Shown one piece after another: positions 18,825-26,007 of a DNA stretch of 32,848 bases. The stretch comes from Lachnospira sp. (GTDB lineage: Bacteria; Bacillota; Clostridia; Lachnospirales; Lachnospiraceae), in assembly GCA_015057605.1 (NCBI GenBank), contig SVDX01000027.1, positions 1 to 32,848 of the forward strand, read 5' to 3'. The notes below the pieces were generated by a model that saw nothing but the letters and a program-made list of their open reading frames with translations, had not been told where the DNA came from and did not search any database. Both the position numbers and the translations under genes were made by a program. Each line of letters starts with the position of its first letter. The stretch's first letter is position 1.

Positions 18825-19913
18825 TTAATTATCCATATTCTCTACGTACTTCATATACTTAACAACCATCAAAGCAATCTTAAATGTTATTGCGTCATCA
18901 AAAACTCTAAGATCAAGCTTGGTCATCTTTTGTAATTTATCAAGTCTGTATACAAGAGTATTTCTATGAACATATAACTGTCTTGATGTTTCCGAAACAT
19001 TAAGGCTGTTTTCGAAGAACTTGTTGATTGTCGACAATGTTTCCTCATCAAAACTTTCCATTGTGTTGTCTCCAAATATTTCCTTAATAAACATCTCACA
19101 TAATGGCAATGGTAACTGATATATCAATCTGCCGATGCCAAGTCTGTTATACGCCACAATATTCTTATCACTGTAGAATATCTTACCTACATCTAATGCA
19201 AGTTTAGCTTCCTTGTAAGACTTAGATACTTCGCCAATATTATTAACAATTGTACCGTATGCAATATGAGCAGTACTCATTGCCTCTGTATTAAGCATAT
19301 CCAAAATTACCTTGGCAGTCTTGTCCAAATCTGCATATGTCTCATTGGCTTTAACCTCTTTAACTAACAGAATGTTCTTTTCGTCTACCGCAGTAATAAA
19401 ATCACGACTCTTAGTTGCAAACAATGTCTTTATAGTTTCAAGTGCATTAACATCCTTTTCCTGCTTAGTTTCGATAATATATACCACTCTCTTAGCTTCA
19501 ATTTCAATATGAAGCTTCTTAGCACGCGTATACATATCAACTCGAAGCATGTTGTCAAGTAAGAGATTCTTGATAAAGTTATCCTTATCAAATCTCTCTT
19601 TATATGCTACCAAAAGATTTTGCAATTGGAAAGCGGCAATTTTTCCCACCATATAGACATCATCGCTTGTTCCGTTTGCTACTAATATATATTCTAAATG
19701 CTGTTCATCTAATATTTTGAAAAACTGATATCCATGCATCACCTGGCTATCTGCCTGCGATTCAACAAAAGGTCTTATCATAGCCTCACACTTCTCTGCT
19801 TCTGGAAATGTAGTTGCCAATATTTTGCCATCTGTATCTGCAACGCATAAGTCAACTCTTGCTATTGTCTTTAAACCTTCCAATGTATTTTGTAGAATTT
19901 GATTCGATATCAT
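18825..19913 (-). CDS. CdaR/PucR-type transcriptional regulator
   Basis: A 362-residue regulator. The N-terminal region (about 1-130) resembles the sugar-diacid recognition domain of CdaR (QNTLEGLKTIARVDLCVADT), the middle is a GGDEF-like relic common in this group, and the C-terminus (about 305-355) is the PucR-type helix-turn-helix (NVSETSRQLYVHRNTLVYRL). The ligand is unknown; the CdaR name describes the fold, not sugar-diacid use. It is the first gene after the msmX terminator and lies 22 bases before ftsE, so it may be co-transcribed with the division genes. I found no convincing promoter in the 51 bases upstream. Its ATG has GGGAG five bases upstream. Confidence 0.88.
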   Translation of the reverse strand: MISNQILQNTLEGLKTIARVDLCVADTDGKILATTFPEAEKCEAMIRPFVESQADSQVMHGYQFFKILDEQHLEYILVANGTSDDVYMVGKIAAFQLQNLLVAYKERFDKDNFIKNLLLDNMLRVDMYTRAKKLHIEIEAKRVVYIIETKQEKDVNALETIKTLFATKSRDFITAVDEKNILLVKEVKANETYADLDKTAKVILDMLNTEAMSTAHIAYGTIVNNIGEVSKSYKEAKLALDVGKIFYSDKNIVAYNRLGIGRLIYQLPLPLCEMFIKEIFGDNTMESFDEETLSTINKFFENSLNVSETSRQLYVHRNTLVYRLDKLQKMTKLDLRVFDDAITFKIALMVVKYMKYVENMDN

Positions 19914-19964
19914 GTTGCCACTCCCTTTTATACAATATTACTTTTATTTTATCGCATTTCGTCC

Positions 19965-20005
19965 AAAAAAAAAAGAGAAAATACATATTTTCTATGTATT
20001 TTCTC
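19965..20005 (-). terminator. Strong terminator of the MsmX-type ATPase gene
   Basis: Perfect 12-base arms GAGAAAATACAT and ATGTATTTTCTC around a 7-base loop. On the minus strand they are followed by ten T residues. It begins 17 bases after the stop codon. Confidence 0.92.
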
Positions 20006-20021
20006 AAATTTTTCACATTTA

Positions 20022-21134
20022 TTAGTGGCAAATAATTGTCTGAGTTTCCTTATCGAAGATGTGAACCTTTGACATATCCATTGCAAACTTGATTGTATCA
20101 CCAGGTCTTGCATTAGTACGTGGGTTAACTCTTGCTGTACAGTTGAACTGTGCAATATCGAAGTATAAGTAAACTTCAGCACCTAATAATTCGTAAACTC
20201 TGATTGTAGCATTGATTACGCTGTCTGGAGACATTGAAACAAATGATTCTTCATCATGAATATCTTCTGGACGAATACCCATAACAACTTGCTTGTCGAT
20301 GTATCCACCTTCAATAAGTTTCTTAGCCTTAGATTCAGAAACCTTGATTTGGTTCTCACCAAATACTAACATAACGTCTGAACCCGATTGAGCTACCATA
20401 GCATCTACTAAGTTCATCTGTGGTGAACCGATGAAACCAGCAACGAATAAGTTTTCTGGCTTGTTGTATAAGTTCTGTGGTGTATCTACCTGTTGGATGA
20501 TACCGTCCTTTAATACTACGATTCTTGTACCAAGTGTCATAGCTTCTGTCTGGTCATGAGTAACGTAGATAATTGTTGTTTGAAGTCTTTGATGTAACTT
20601 AGAAATCTCAATTCTCATCTGTACTCTTAACTTAGCATCAAGGTTTGATAAAGGTTCGTCCATAAGGAATACCTTAGGATTACGAACGATAGCACGACCC
20701 ATAGCAACACGCTGTCTTTGACCACCTGATAAAGCCTTTGGCTTACGGTCTAATAAGTGTTCGATATCAAGGATCTTAGCTGCTTCATGAACTAATCTGT
20801 CAATTTCAGCCTTTGGCACCTTTCTTAACTTAAGACCAAATCCCATGTTATCATATACTGTCATATGTGGATATAAAGCGTAGTTCTGGAATACCATCGC
20901 GATATCTCTATCCTTTGGTTCAACATCGTTAACTAACTTATCTCCAATCCATAATTCACCTGAACTAATGTCTTCAAGACCAGCAATCATACGAAGAGTT
21001 GTAGACTTACCACAACCTGATGGTCCTACGAAGATGATAAATTCTTGATCTGCAATTTCAAGATTGAAATCTCTAACTGCAACAAATCCGTTTGGATAAA
21101 CTTTACAAACGTTTTGAAGTGATAAACTTGCCAT
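20022..21134 (-). CDS. ugpC: Carbohydrate ABC transporter ATPase of the MsmX/UgpC type
   Basis: The 370-residue ATPase energises sugar importers of the CUT1 class. It has Walker [10 protein letters not shown] (37-45), the Q-loop ([16 protein letters not shown]), signature [15 protein letters not shown], Walker [17 protein letters not shown] and the H-loop [12 protein letters not shown]. The C-terminal regulatory OB domains (about 240-370) are typical of MalK/MsmX. No permease or binding protein lies next to it. Such orphan ATPases in Firmicutes (MsmX) serve several sugar transporters; that role is inferred here. It has its own promoter and a strong terminator, so it is a single-gene unit. The ATG follows AGGAGG eight bases upstream. 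Confidence 0.93.
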   Translation of the reverse strand: MASLSLQNVCKVYPNGFVAVRDFNLEIADQEFIIFVGPSGCGKSTTLRMIAGLEDISSGELWIGDKLVNDVEPKDRDIAMVFQNYALYPHMTVYDNMGFGLKLRKVPKAEIDRLVHEAAKILDIEHLLDRKPKALSGGQRQRVAMGRAIVRNPKVFLMDEPLSNLDAKLRVQMRIEISKLHQRLQTTIIYVTHDQTEAMTLGTRIVVLKDGIIQQVDTPQNLYNKPENLFVAGFIGSPQMNLVDAMVAQSGSDVMLVFGENQIKVSESKAKKLIEGGYIDKQVVMGIRPEDIHDEESFVSMSPDSVINATIRVYELLGAEVYLYFDIAQFNCTARVNPRTNARPGDTIKFAMDMSKVHIFDKETQTIICH

Positions 21135-21196
21135 TTAAAATTCCTCCTAAATAAAATAGATTCTTAATTTATCTTTTATTATGATACAACAAACTG

Positions 21197-21225
21197 ATTT
21201 TAATTGCCATATTACATTTGAACAA
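21197..21225 (-). promoter_or_regulatory. Candidate promoter of the MsmX-type ATPase gene
   Basis: On the minus strand, TTGTTC (21225-21220), a 17-base spacer and TAAAAT (21202-21197), giving a leader of about 55 bases. A CATAAT further downstream is an alternative -10 with a poor -35. Confidence 0.4.
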
Positions 21226-21317
21226 ATTATCCTTTAAGATTTTGGTTATTTTGCCCATAGTTTTTTCGTTTTGTCGAATTTTCTCAAAAATTAGGGCAAT
21301 TCCAAATGCTTTCACTG

Positions 21318-22139
21318 TTATTTTTGTACAAACCCTTCCCCCAAAACTTCCTTGATATCGTACACAACAAAGAAAGCTTTTCCATCAATTTCCATTACTT
21401 TATCTCGTATTTTTGCCATTTCCTTCTTAGACATAACAGAAAACAGCACCTTTTTAGATTCATTTGTATACATTCCCATAGCCTCTAATGCCGTCACTCC
21501 TCTTGAAAGCTCCTTCATTATACTATTCGCTATCTCTTCATATTTATCTGATATAATATACACTGCTTTAGCAAATTTCAAACCATCAATTATGGCATCT
21601 GACATAAATCCAGTTACATATACAACAACAAGCGCATACATTGCATGGCTCAACCCTGTTACAAATGCACCGCAGATAATTATTGCACCATCGATAAGCT
21701 GTAAAATACTCGGCACCGATAGGTGTCTTTTATATTTATGAACAATACTCGCAAGCATATCACTACCGCCAGTCGTTGCGCCAGACATCAAAATCATACC
21801 TACTCCAACCCCATTAATAATTCCGCCGAATATTGCAGCCAAAAACATATCACCATTCCATATTCCTATATCTGGGATAAAGGATATTAAGGTAGTAAAT
21901 AAAACTGCGCCAAACAAGGATTTACTTACAAAATTTCTTCCAAGAAGAATTCCTGCTATTAAAAATAATGGGACATTTAAAAAAAGTGTGCTAATCCATA
22001 ATGGTACATTAAAAATATTCTTTATTATAATCGCTATACCAGAAAATCCTCCTGTAACAAGATTCGCTGGTTCAAATATTGATTTTATTGCAAATGCCAT
22101 TAAAAATGTGCCCAAGCATACATATATTTTCTTTTTCAT
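21318..22139 (-). CDS. YitT-family membrane protein with C-terminal DUF2179 domain
   Basis: An integral membrane protein of unknown transport role. I chose the ATG at 22139 (MKKKIYVCLG), which has AAAGG eight bases upstream; this gives 273 residues. Five to six hydrophobic segments occupy about residues 5-180, including the family motif EPANLVTGGFSGIAI near the N-terminus and MSGATTGGSDMLASI in the middle. A soluble DUF2179 domain (about 195-273; SRGVTALEAMGMY, FFVVYDIKEVLGEGF) ends the protein. It is monocistronic, divergent from yjfB, with an overlapping promoter. I see no clear terminator in the 183 bases before the next gene. Confidence 0.92.
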   Translation of the reverse strand: MKKKIYVCLGTFLMAFAIKSIFEPANLVTGGFSGIAIIIKNIFNVPLWISTLFLNVPLFLIAGILLGRNFVSKSLFGAVLFTTLISFIPDIGIWNGDMFLAAIFGGIINGVGVGMILMSGATTGGSDMLASIVHKYKRHLSVPSILQLIDGAIIICGAFVTGLSHAMYALVVVYVTGFMSDAIIDGLKFAKAVYIISDKYEEIANSIMKELSRGVTALEAMGMYTNESKKVLFSVMSKKEMAKIRDKVMEIDGKAFFVVYDIKEVLGEGFVQK

Positions 22140-22180
22140 AACCATATCCTTTCTATGGTATATGATTAGCACTTTTTGTA

Positions 22181-22209
22181 ATTATATTCGGGTTGATTTT
22201 TATTTTTAA
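22181..22209 (-). promoter_or_regulatory. Candidate promoter of the yitT-like gene
   Basis: On the minus strand, TTAAAA (22209-22204), a 17-base spacer and TATAAT (22186-22181). It overlaps the divergent yjfB promoter almost completely, so the two cannot be occupied together. Confidence 0.5.
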
Positions 22210-22221
22210 AAGTGATATAAT
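22193..22221 (+). promoter_or_regulatory. Promoter of yjfB
   Basis: TTGATT (22193-22198), a 17-base spacer and TATAAT (22216-22221), with an extended TGA directly before the -10. It starts a leader of about 25 bases. Confidence 0.7.
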
Positions 22222-22252
22222 TATCGTAGAAAAGAAGAAAGAGGTGATAAGG

Positions 22253-22432
22253 ATGATGGACGTTTCATTAATGACAGCTGCAAGTGGTATGCTAAACCTA
22301 AGCACCGAGATTCAAGTTGCGGTCCTTCGCAATTCCTTAGATCTCGTAGAAGCAACAGGAGAAGGTATACAGAAGATTATGGAGAGTTCTGTTATGCCTC
22401 ATTTAGGACAGAATATTGATATTTCATTATAA
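22253..22432 (+). CDS. YjfB-family small protein (putative motility protein)
   Basis: A 59-residue protein matching the YjfB family in length and pattern (MTAASGMLNLSTEIQVAVLR, then a short helix and a C-terminal PHLGQNIDISL). The family is annotated as putative motility protein because of its regulation and co-occurrence in flagellated Firmicutes; no biochemical activity is known. Start choice: GAGGTGAT lies 8 bases before the ATG at 22253; the next ATG at 22256 is also possible. It is a free-standing unit with its own sigma-A-like promoter and terminator, not in a flagellar cluster. No signal peptide. Confidence 0.85.
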   Translation: MMDVSLMTAASGMLNLSTEIQVAVLRNSLDLVEATGEGIQKIMESSVMPHLGQNIDISL

Positions 22433-22465
22433 TTTTCCACCTTTCTATTTATTTATTTTGTAAAG

Positions 22466-22520
22466 CAACGTCCCCCTGGTATGGCATATGCACATTTCAG
22501 GGGGGGACGTTGTTTTATTA
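22466..22520. terminator. Convergent terminator between yjfB and the CPBP protease gene
   Basis: CAACGTCCCCCTG pairs with CAGGGGG-GG-ACGTTG (two extra G residues bulge) around a loop of about 19 bases. On the plus strand it is followed by TTTTATTA. It is unusually GC-rich for this DNA and can also stop minus-strand transcription coming from 22518. Confidence 0.85.
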
Positions 22521-23462
22521 TATCTCAGCCCATATCATATATGCTACGCATATAAGCATCGCTATTACGAGCGATGGGGTTATCATTTTTGCCTTTTGTT
22601 CAGGCTTAAAGTAAGTCTTCATGTCTTCAGCTTTTTTATTATACTTTTTAAAGCCAAGGTAGCATAAGAATAATCCAACTGCACCTGCTATTGCCATTCC
22701 AAAGAACATCACTCCTTGTATAACAACAGTTGATGGTTCTGCTGCCATTTCCTGACTTTTTTGCATATATTCTTCAAAATTCATTCCAGTTTCACCCGAC
22801 ATCATATCAATAACAACTGATAATACATATGTCAAAGTAACCGAAAAGCCATTAACCAGAAAATGTGCAAGGCTTGATGCAAATATTGAACCTGTAAGCT
22901 CAACTAAAATTGCAAACAATATACCAAGTACCGTAGCATACATAAACTGATTAATGTTTAGATGTAGCATACCAAATAAAATACCACTTAAAATTGCTGC
23001 TCCAAATCCGGCACCGCTTCTATAATTTCTGTAAAGAATTCCCCTAAAAATGAACTCCTCTACAAATGCTGGCATACATGCCATAAATATAAGCTGTACA
23101 ATAAATGGATATTCTGTAAAGCTAACAGAAACCTCCTGTATCTCATTTGTTGCAAATAGCATAGAAATGAAGTTTACAAACCACACTATCGGCATACAGC
23201 AAGCTGTATAAGCTATTGTAAGCAATACATTGATTATGCCCATTTTCTTGTATCTGCAGTGTTCAATAGGATTCTTCTTTGCAATCAGCATATATACCAC
23301 ACCCGGTATAAATACCATAGCTTGCGACAAAAGTAGCTGTGCCCATACCGGCATATCAATTGAAGCCACATCAAATAAGTAGCTTATCAAAATACTACCT
23401 AATAAATAGAACAAAATCAGTGCCAAAAAGCCCCTATTGGCGCCCTTTATCTCTTTAGTCAT
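22518..23462 (-). CDS. CPBP-family intramembrane metalloprotease (CAAX/ABI type)
   Basis: A 314-residue protein with about eight membrane segments. The glutamic-type protease motifs are in place: EEFIFR at 135-140, His167 (FGMLHLN) and HFLVN at 200-204. In bacteria such proteins process peptides, for example bacteriocins, or anchor proteins; the substrate here is unknown. A C-terminal pair of helices beyond the core domain is separated by a charged loop (KKYNKKAEDMKTYFKPEQK). It is the last gene of the cvfB-ridA run, 16 bases after ridA, with AGGAG six bases before its ATG. Confidence 0.92.
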   Translation of the reverse strand: MTKEIKGANRGFLALILFYLLGSILISYLFDVASIDMPVWAQLLLSQAMVFIPGVVYMLIAKKNPIEHCRYKKMGIINVLLTIAYTACCMPIVWFVNFISMLFATNEIQEVSVSFTEYPFIVQLIFMACMPAFVEEFIFRGILYRNYRSGAGFGAAILSGILFGMLHLNINQFMYATVLGILFAILVELTGSIFASSLAHFLVNGFSVTLTYVLSVVIDMMSGETGMNFEEYMQKSQEMAAEPSTVVIQGVMFFGMAIAGAVGLFLCYLGFKKYNKKAEDMKTYFKPEQKAKMITPSLVIAMLICVAYMIWAEI

Positions 23463-23478
23463 ATTTTTCTCCTAACAA

Positions 23479-23853
23479 TTATTTCCATGCAATAGCTTCA
23501 ATTTCAATTAAAACATCTTTTGGAAGTCTTGCAACTTCTACACAAGAACGTGCTGGATATGGCTCTTTAAAATACTTTGCATATACTTCATTAATCTTAG
23601 CAAAGTCGTTCATTTCCTTAATAAATACTGTTGTCTTGATAACATTTTCAACCTTTGAGCCTGATGCTTCAACAAGATTGACAAGGTTGCTAATTGCTTG
23701 CTCTGCCTGAGCCACAACACCTTCTGGAATAACTCCTGTTGCAGGGTCTACTGGAATAACACCTGATGTGTATACCATGTTATTGATTTCAATTGCCTGT
23801 GAATAAGGTCCGATTGCTCCTGGTGCCTTATCTGTCTTAATTACTTTTTGCAT
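23479..23853 (-). CDS. ridA: RidA-family enamine/imine deaminase
   Basis: The 124-residue protein hydrolyses reactive 2-aminoacrylate-type enamines and imines released by PLP enzymes, forming a cytoplasmic trimer. Family marks are APGAIGPYSQA at the N-terminus, SGVIPVDPATG, and the C-terminal PARSCVEVARLPKD with the substrate-binding Arg102, followed by VLIEIEAIA. It lies 11 bases after cvfB and 16 bases before the CPBP gene, so all three are likely one transcript. Full length and intact. Confidence 0.95.
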   Translation of the reverse strand: MQKVIKTDKAPGAIGPYSQAIEINNMVYTSGVIPVDPATGVIPEGVVAQAEQAISNLVNLVEASGSKVENVIKTTVFIKEMNDFAKINEVYAKYFKEPYPARSCVEVARLPKDVLIEIEAIAWK

Positions 23854-23864
23854 AATATTCTCCT

Positions 23865-24689
23865 TTACTTTTTTATTATTGAATCTTCATTAATAACAAT
23901 TTTATCTTCTTTGAGAAGTCTTCCTACTGCTCTCTTAAATGCATTTTTACTCATATTAAACTCTTCTTTAATAAATTCTGCATCTGCTTTATCAGTAAAC
24001 GGAAGTCTTCCGCCCATAGCCTCTATTCTTTCAAATACTATCTTTGCATCGTCATCCATCTGAATGTATGATTTCTCGCGAAGGCTTAAATTCAATTTGC
24101 CATCTTCTCTAACCTTTGTAACTCTGGCATTAATCACCATTCCGCGCTTAACGCTTGGCAAAAGCTCCTTTTCTTCAATAAGCGCCGAGTACTTATTATC
24201 AACTGCAACAAATGCTCCCAAGCCCTTTTTGATATCATATACAAAGCCACTCACTCTGTCATCCTTGCTATAAGGACTGTCACTGCTTAAATGCTCATAA
24301 ACCTTCATACTTGCGCACAATCTGTCACTTTTATCGATATATTGAACTACAAGACATTTATCCTTAGCATTTAGCGTATATGTCTGCTCTTTAAAAGGCA
24401 AAAGTAAATCCTTTTCAAGACCGCAATCCAAGAATGCACCTACCTTAGCCACCTCTTTTACCTCTAAAACCGCAAGCTGTCCTAATGTAATGTATGGCTT
24501 TTTAGTTGTAGCAATTATTCTATCCATAGAATCCTTGTATACATATACCTCAATGGCATCGCCTATATCTAAATCCTCTGGCACCTGTTTCTTAGGAAGA
24601 AGGACTTTTAACTCTTCCTTGCCAAGATATACACCAAAGTCAGTTTTCTTAACAACATTAAGTGCCTGAATTTTTCCTAACTGTATCAT
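23865..24689 (-). CDS. cvfB: S1 RNA-binding protein of the CvfB family
   Basis: CvfB proteins bind RNA and affect virulence and stress gene expression post-transcriptionally in staphylococci and pneumococci. I chose the ATG at 24689 (MIQLGKIQAL), with GGAGG four bases upstream; an extended frame further upstream runs through the tRNA gene and is not real. The 274 residues show tandem S1-like domains (about 1-60, 65-130 and 145-210; e.g. DRVSGFVYDIKKGLGAFVAV and GMVINARVTKVREDGKLNLS) and a C-terminal winged helix (about 215-274; FNMSKNAFKRAVGRLLKE). It is the first gene of cvfB-ridA-CPBP, directly after tRNA-Gln and a hairpin; no separate promoter is visible. Confidence 0.93.
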   Translation of the reverse strand: MIQLGKIQALNVVKKTDFGVYLGKEELKVLLPKKQVPEDLDIGDAIEVYVYKDSMDRIIATTKKPYITLGQLAVLEVKEVAKVGAFLDCGLEKDLLLPFKEQTYTLNAKDKCLVVQYIDKSDRLCASMKVYEHLSSDSPYSKDDRVSGFVYDIKKGLGAFVAVDNKYSALIEEKELLPSVKRGMVINARVTKVREDGKLNLSLREKSYIQMDDDAKIVFERIEAMGGRLPFTDKADAEFIKEEFNMSKNAFKRAVGRLLKEDKIVINEDSIIKK

Positions 24690-24707
24690 TATTCCTCCAT
24701 TTTTAAA

Positions 24708-24737
24708 ATGCCTGTCACATATAAATGTAACAGGCAT
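24708..24737 (-). terminator. Hairpin between tRNA-Gln and cvfB (terminator or attenuator)
   Basis: ATGCCTGTCACAT and ATGTAACAGGCAT form a 13-base stem with one wobble and an ATAA loop, starting 5 bases after the tRNA. On the minus strand it is followed by TTTAAAAA, a modest T-run, so some readthrough into cvfB is likely. Confidence 0.7.
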
Positions 24738-24742
24738 AGTGA

Positions 24743-24814
24743 CTGGGCTTAAGGGACTCGAACCCCTAGATGCTGGAATCAGAATCCAGTGCCTTACCAT
24801 TTGGCGAAAGCCCA
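24743..24814 (-). tRNA. tRNA-Gln (CTG anticodon)
   Basis: A 72-base cloverleaf read on the minus strand. The acceptor stem TGGGCTT pairs with AAGCCCA, the D arm includes CCAAATGG and TAAGG, the anticodon stem CTGGA/TCCAG encloses loop TTCTGAT with anticodon CTG (reads CAG), and the T arm is GGGG-TTCGAGT-CCCT. The discriminator is G and CCA is not encoded, as usual in Firmicutes for part of their tRNAs. It has its own promoter and lies directly upstream of cvfB. Confidence 0.95.
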
Positions 24815-24834
24815 TTATTAGTTCAAACAGATGT

Positions 24835-24863
24835 ATTATACAACACCACTTTTCTTTTTTCAA
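24835..24863 (-). promoter_or_regulatory. Promoter of tRNA-Gln
   Basis: On the minus strand, TTGAAA (24863-24858), a 17-base spacer and a perfect TATAAT (24840-24835), 20 bases upstream of the tRNA 5' end. It is likely also the source of cvfB-ridA-CPBP transcripts. Confidence 0.85.
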
Positions 24864-24866
24864 GTA

Positions 24867-25895
24867 CTAATTTACATACAAATTTATTTTCTTTGGTTCT
24901 ATCTCTCCATCCGTTTTAACTCTATACACTTCATTTGTACCAAGAACTGTATAGTATGTGTATTCTGATGTACATTGTATATCAGAAATATTAACCTTTG
25001 CTACAAACTCCATCTTATTTGCTTTCATATCATATCGGTATAGAGTTGCCAAGGTATTACCCTCTGTTTCAGTAAGAACAAACAGCTTATCCTCGTAAAC
25101 GTTGTATTTTACGCATTTACCATATGTATCAGCATCTATAAGTATCTCCGTTCTTTTTTGCTTAATGTCATATTTATACAGAGAATAACCCTTAGAGATG
25201 TCTATGTAATAAAGATAATCCTCTTCATGTAAGAGCATATATGCATTTTTCTTGAGCACTGACTCGGAAAGCTGATTTTTGACATTATATACATAAATAG
25301 AATTCATATCACCCTGATTAATATAATATATTTTATTATCCTTAACCGTGCTCATTGAAAATGTAGCTTCGCCTATCAGTTCTTCTGAATTACCTCTTAT
25401 ATTGTTTAAAAAAAGCTTGTATGACTTTTTGTCATCACTTGCTCTGTAATACAAATCATTGCCAACCATAACAAGACTCTTCATAACGTAGTCATTATAA
25501 GCCACGTAATTATTACCATTTAGATCAGTACGGCATATACCAAAACGATTCTTGTATGAAGTAACCGCATTATCGTATGGATCATTCTTTCTTACGTAAA
25601 TGATGCTATTACCACCTATATTTATGTAAGAAGCCGTATCATTACCAATCTTTTTTAAATCACTGCCATCAGGACGCATCGAGTATATAGTTCCCTTATC
25701 TGCAGGATTTGCAAAATAAACTATTCCTTCATATTCGCAAAATGTGCCTCCATTCATCAAATTACCTGGAGTGTTACCCATTCTTTTGTCCTTATTGTTT
25801 TCAATTCTGCCATCAAATGCTTTCATAAGACCAATTGCTACAATAATTCCTACTAAAGATATAAATATCGCTAAAAATATTGTTCCTTTTTTCAT
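24867..25895 (-). CDS. Membrane-anchored DUF5050-type beta-propeller protein
   Basis: A 342-residue protein with an N-terminal membrane anchor (GTIFLAIFISLVGIIVAIGL, about 4-24) and an extracytoplasmic part built of repeated strands such as GIVYFANPADKGTIYSMRPD, NDLYYRASDDKKSYKLF, DNKIYYINQGDMNSIYVY and DYLYYIDISKGYSLYKYD. Each has the YYI/YYR-x-Lys pattern of DUF5050 propellers, about six to seven blades. Function is unknown; such proteins are common at the surface of Clostridia. I chose the ATG at 25895 (MKKGTIFL) because GGAGG lies six bases upstream; an earlier ATG is too close to it. Divergent from pheA with a shared -35 element. Confidence 0.85.
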   Translation of the reverse strand: MKKGTIFLAIFISLVGIIVAIGLMKAFDGRIENNKDKRMGNTPGNLMNGGTFCEYEGIVYFANPADKGTIYSMRPDGSDLKKIGNDTASYINIGGNSIIYVRKNDPYDNAVTSYKNRFGICRTDLNGNNYVAYNDYVMKSLVMVGNDLYYRASDDKKSYKLFLNNIRGNSEELIGEATFSMSTVKDNKIYYINQGDMNSIYVYNVKNQLSESVLKKNAYMLLHEEDYLYYIDISKGYSLYKYDIKQKRTEILIDADTYGKCVKYNVYEDKLFVLTETEGNTLATLYRYDMKANKMEFVAKVNISDIQCTSEYTYYTVLGTNEVYRVKTDGEIEPKKINLYVN

Positions 25896-25923
25896 AGCCA
25901 TCCTCCATTCAAAAACTACATTC

Positions 25924-25951
25924 ATTATATCACAATTTATTTCAATTGCAA
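25924..25951 (-). promoter_or_regulatory. Promoter of the DUF5050-type gene
   Basis: On the minus strand, TTGCAA (25951-25946), a 16-base spacer and extended -10 TGA-TATAAT (TATAAT at 25929-25924). The same palindromic TTGCAA is the -35 of the pheA promoter. Confidence 0.7.
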
Positions 25952-25974
25952 AACCTATAAATAGGTGTTATAAT
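25946..25974 (+). promoter_or_regulatory. Promoter of pheA-lemA-DUF2207 run
   Basis: TTGCAA (25946-25951), a 17-base spacer and TATAAT (25969-25974), with TGT directly before it (extended -10). The start codon of pheA lies 33 bases downstream. Confidence 0.75.
25953..25966. promoter_or_regulatory. Operator-like inverted repeat in the pheA promoter spacer
   Basis: ACCTAT-AA-ATAGGT is a 14-base inverted repeat with perfect 6-base arms, placed between the -35 and -10 hexamers of pheA. A repressor bound here would block pheA directly. No cognate protein can be named. Confidence 0.4.
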
Positions 25975-26007
25975 TTAGCGTAGTAAACTTATACAGTGGA
26001 GGCATTT

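Noticed and set aside
18273-18935. 220-codon plus-strand frame opposite ftsE and the cdaR-like gene
   Set aside because: Long but fully antisense to two well-identified genes; no ribosome binding site or family resemblance.
24690-24863. N-terminal extension of cvfB
   Set aside because: The extension would translate through the tRNA-Gln gene and its terminator; the ATG at 24689 has GGAGG and begins the S1 domain.
25975-26007. T-box or attenuator leader before pheA
   Set aside because: The predicted leader is about 25-30 bases long, too short for a T-box or a leader peptide with attenuator.
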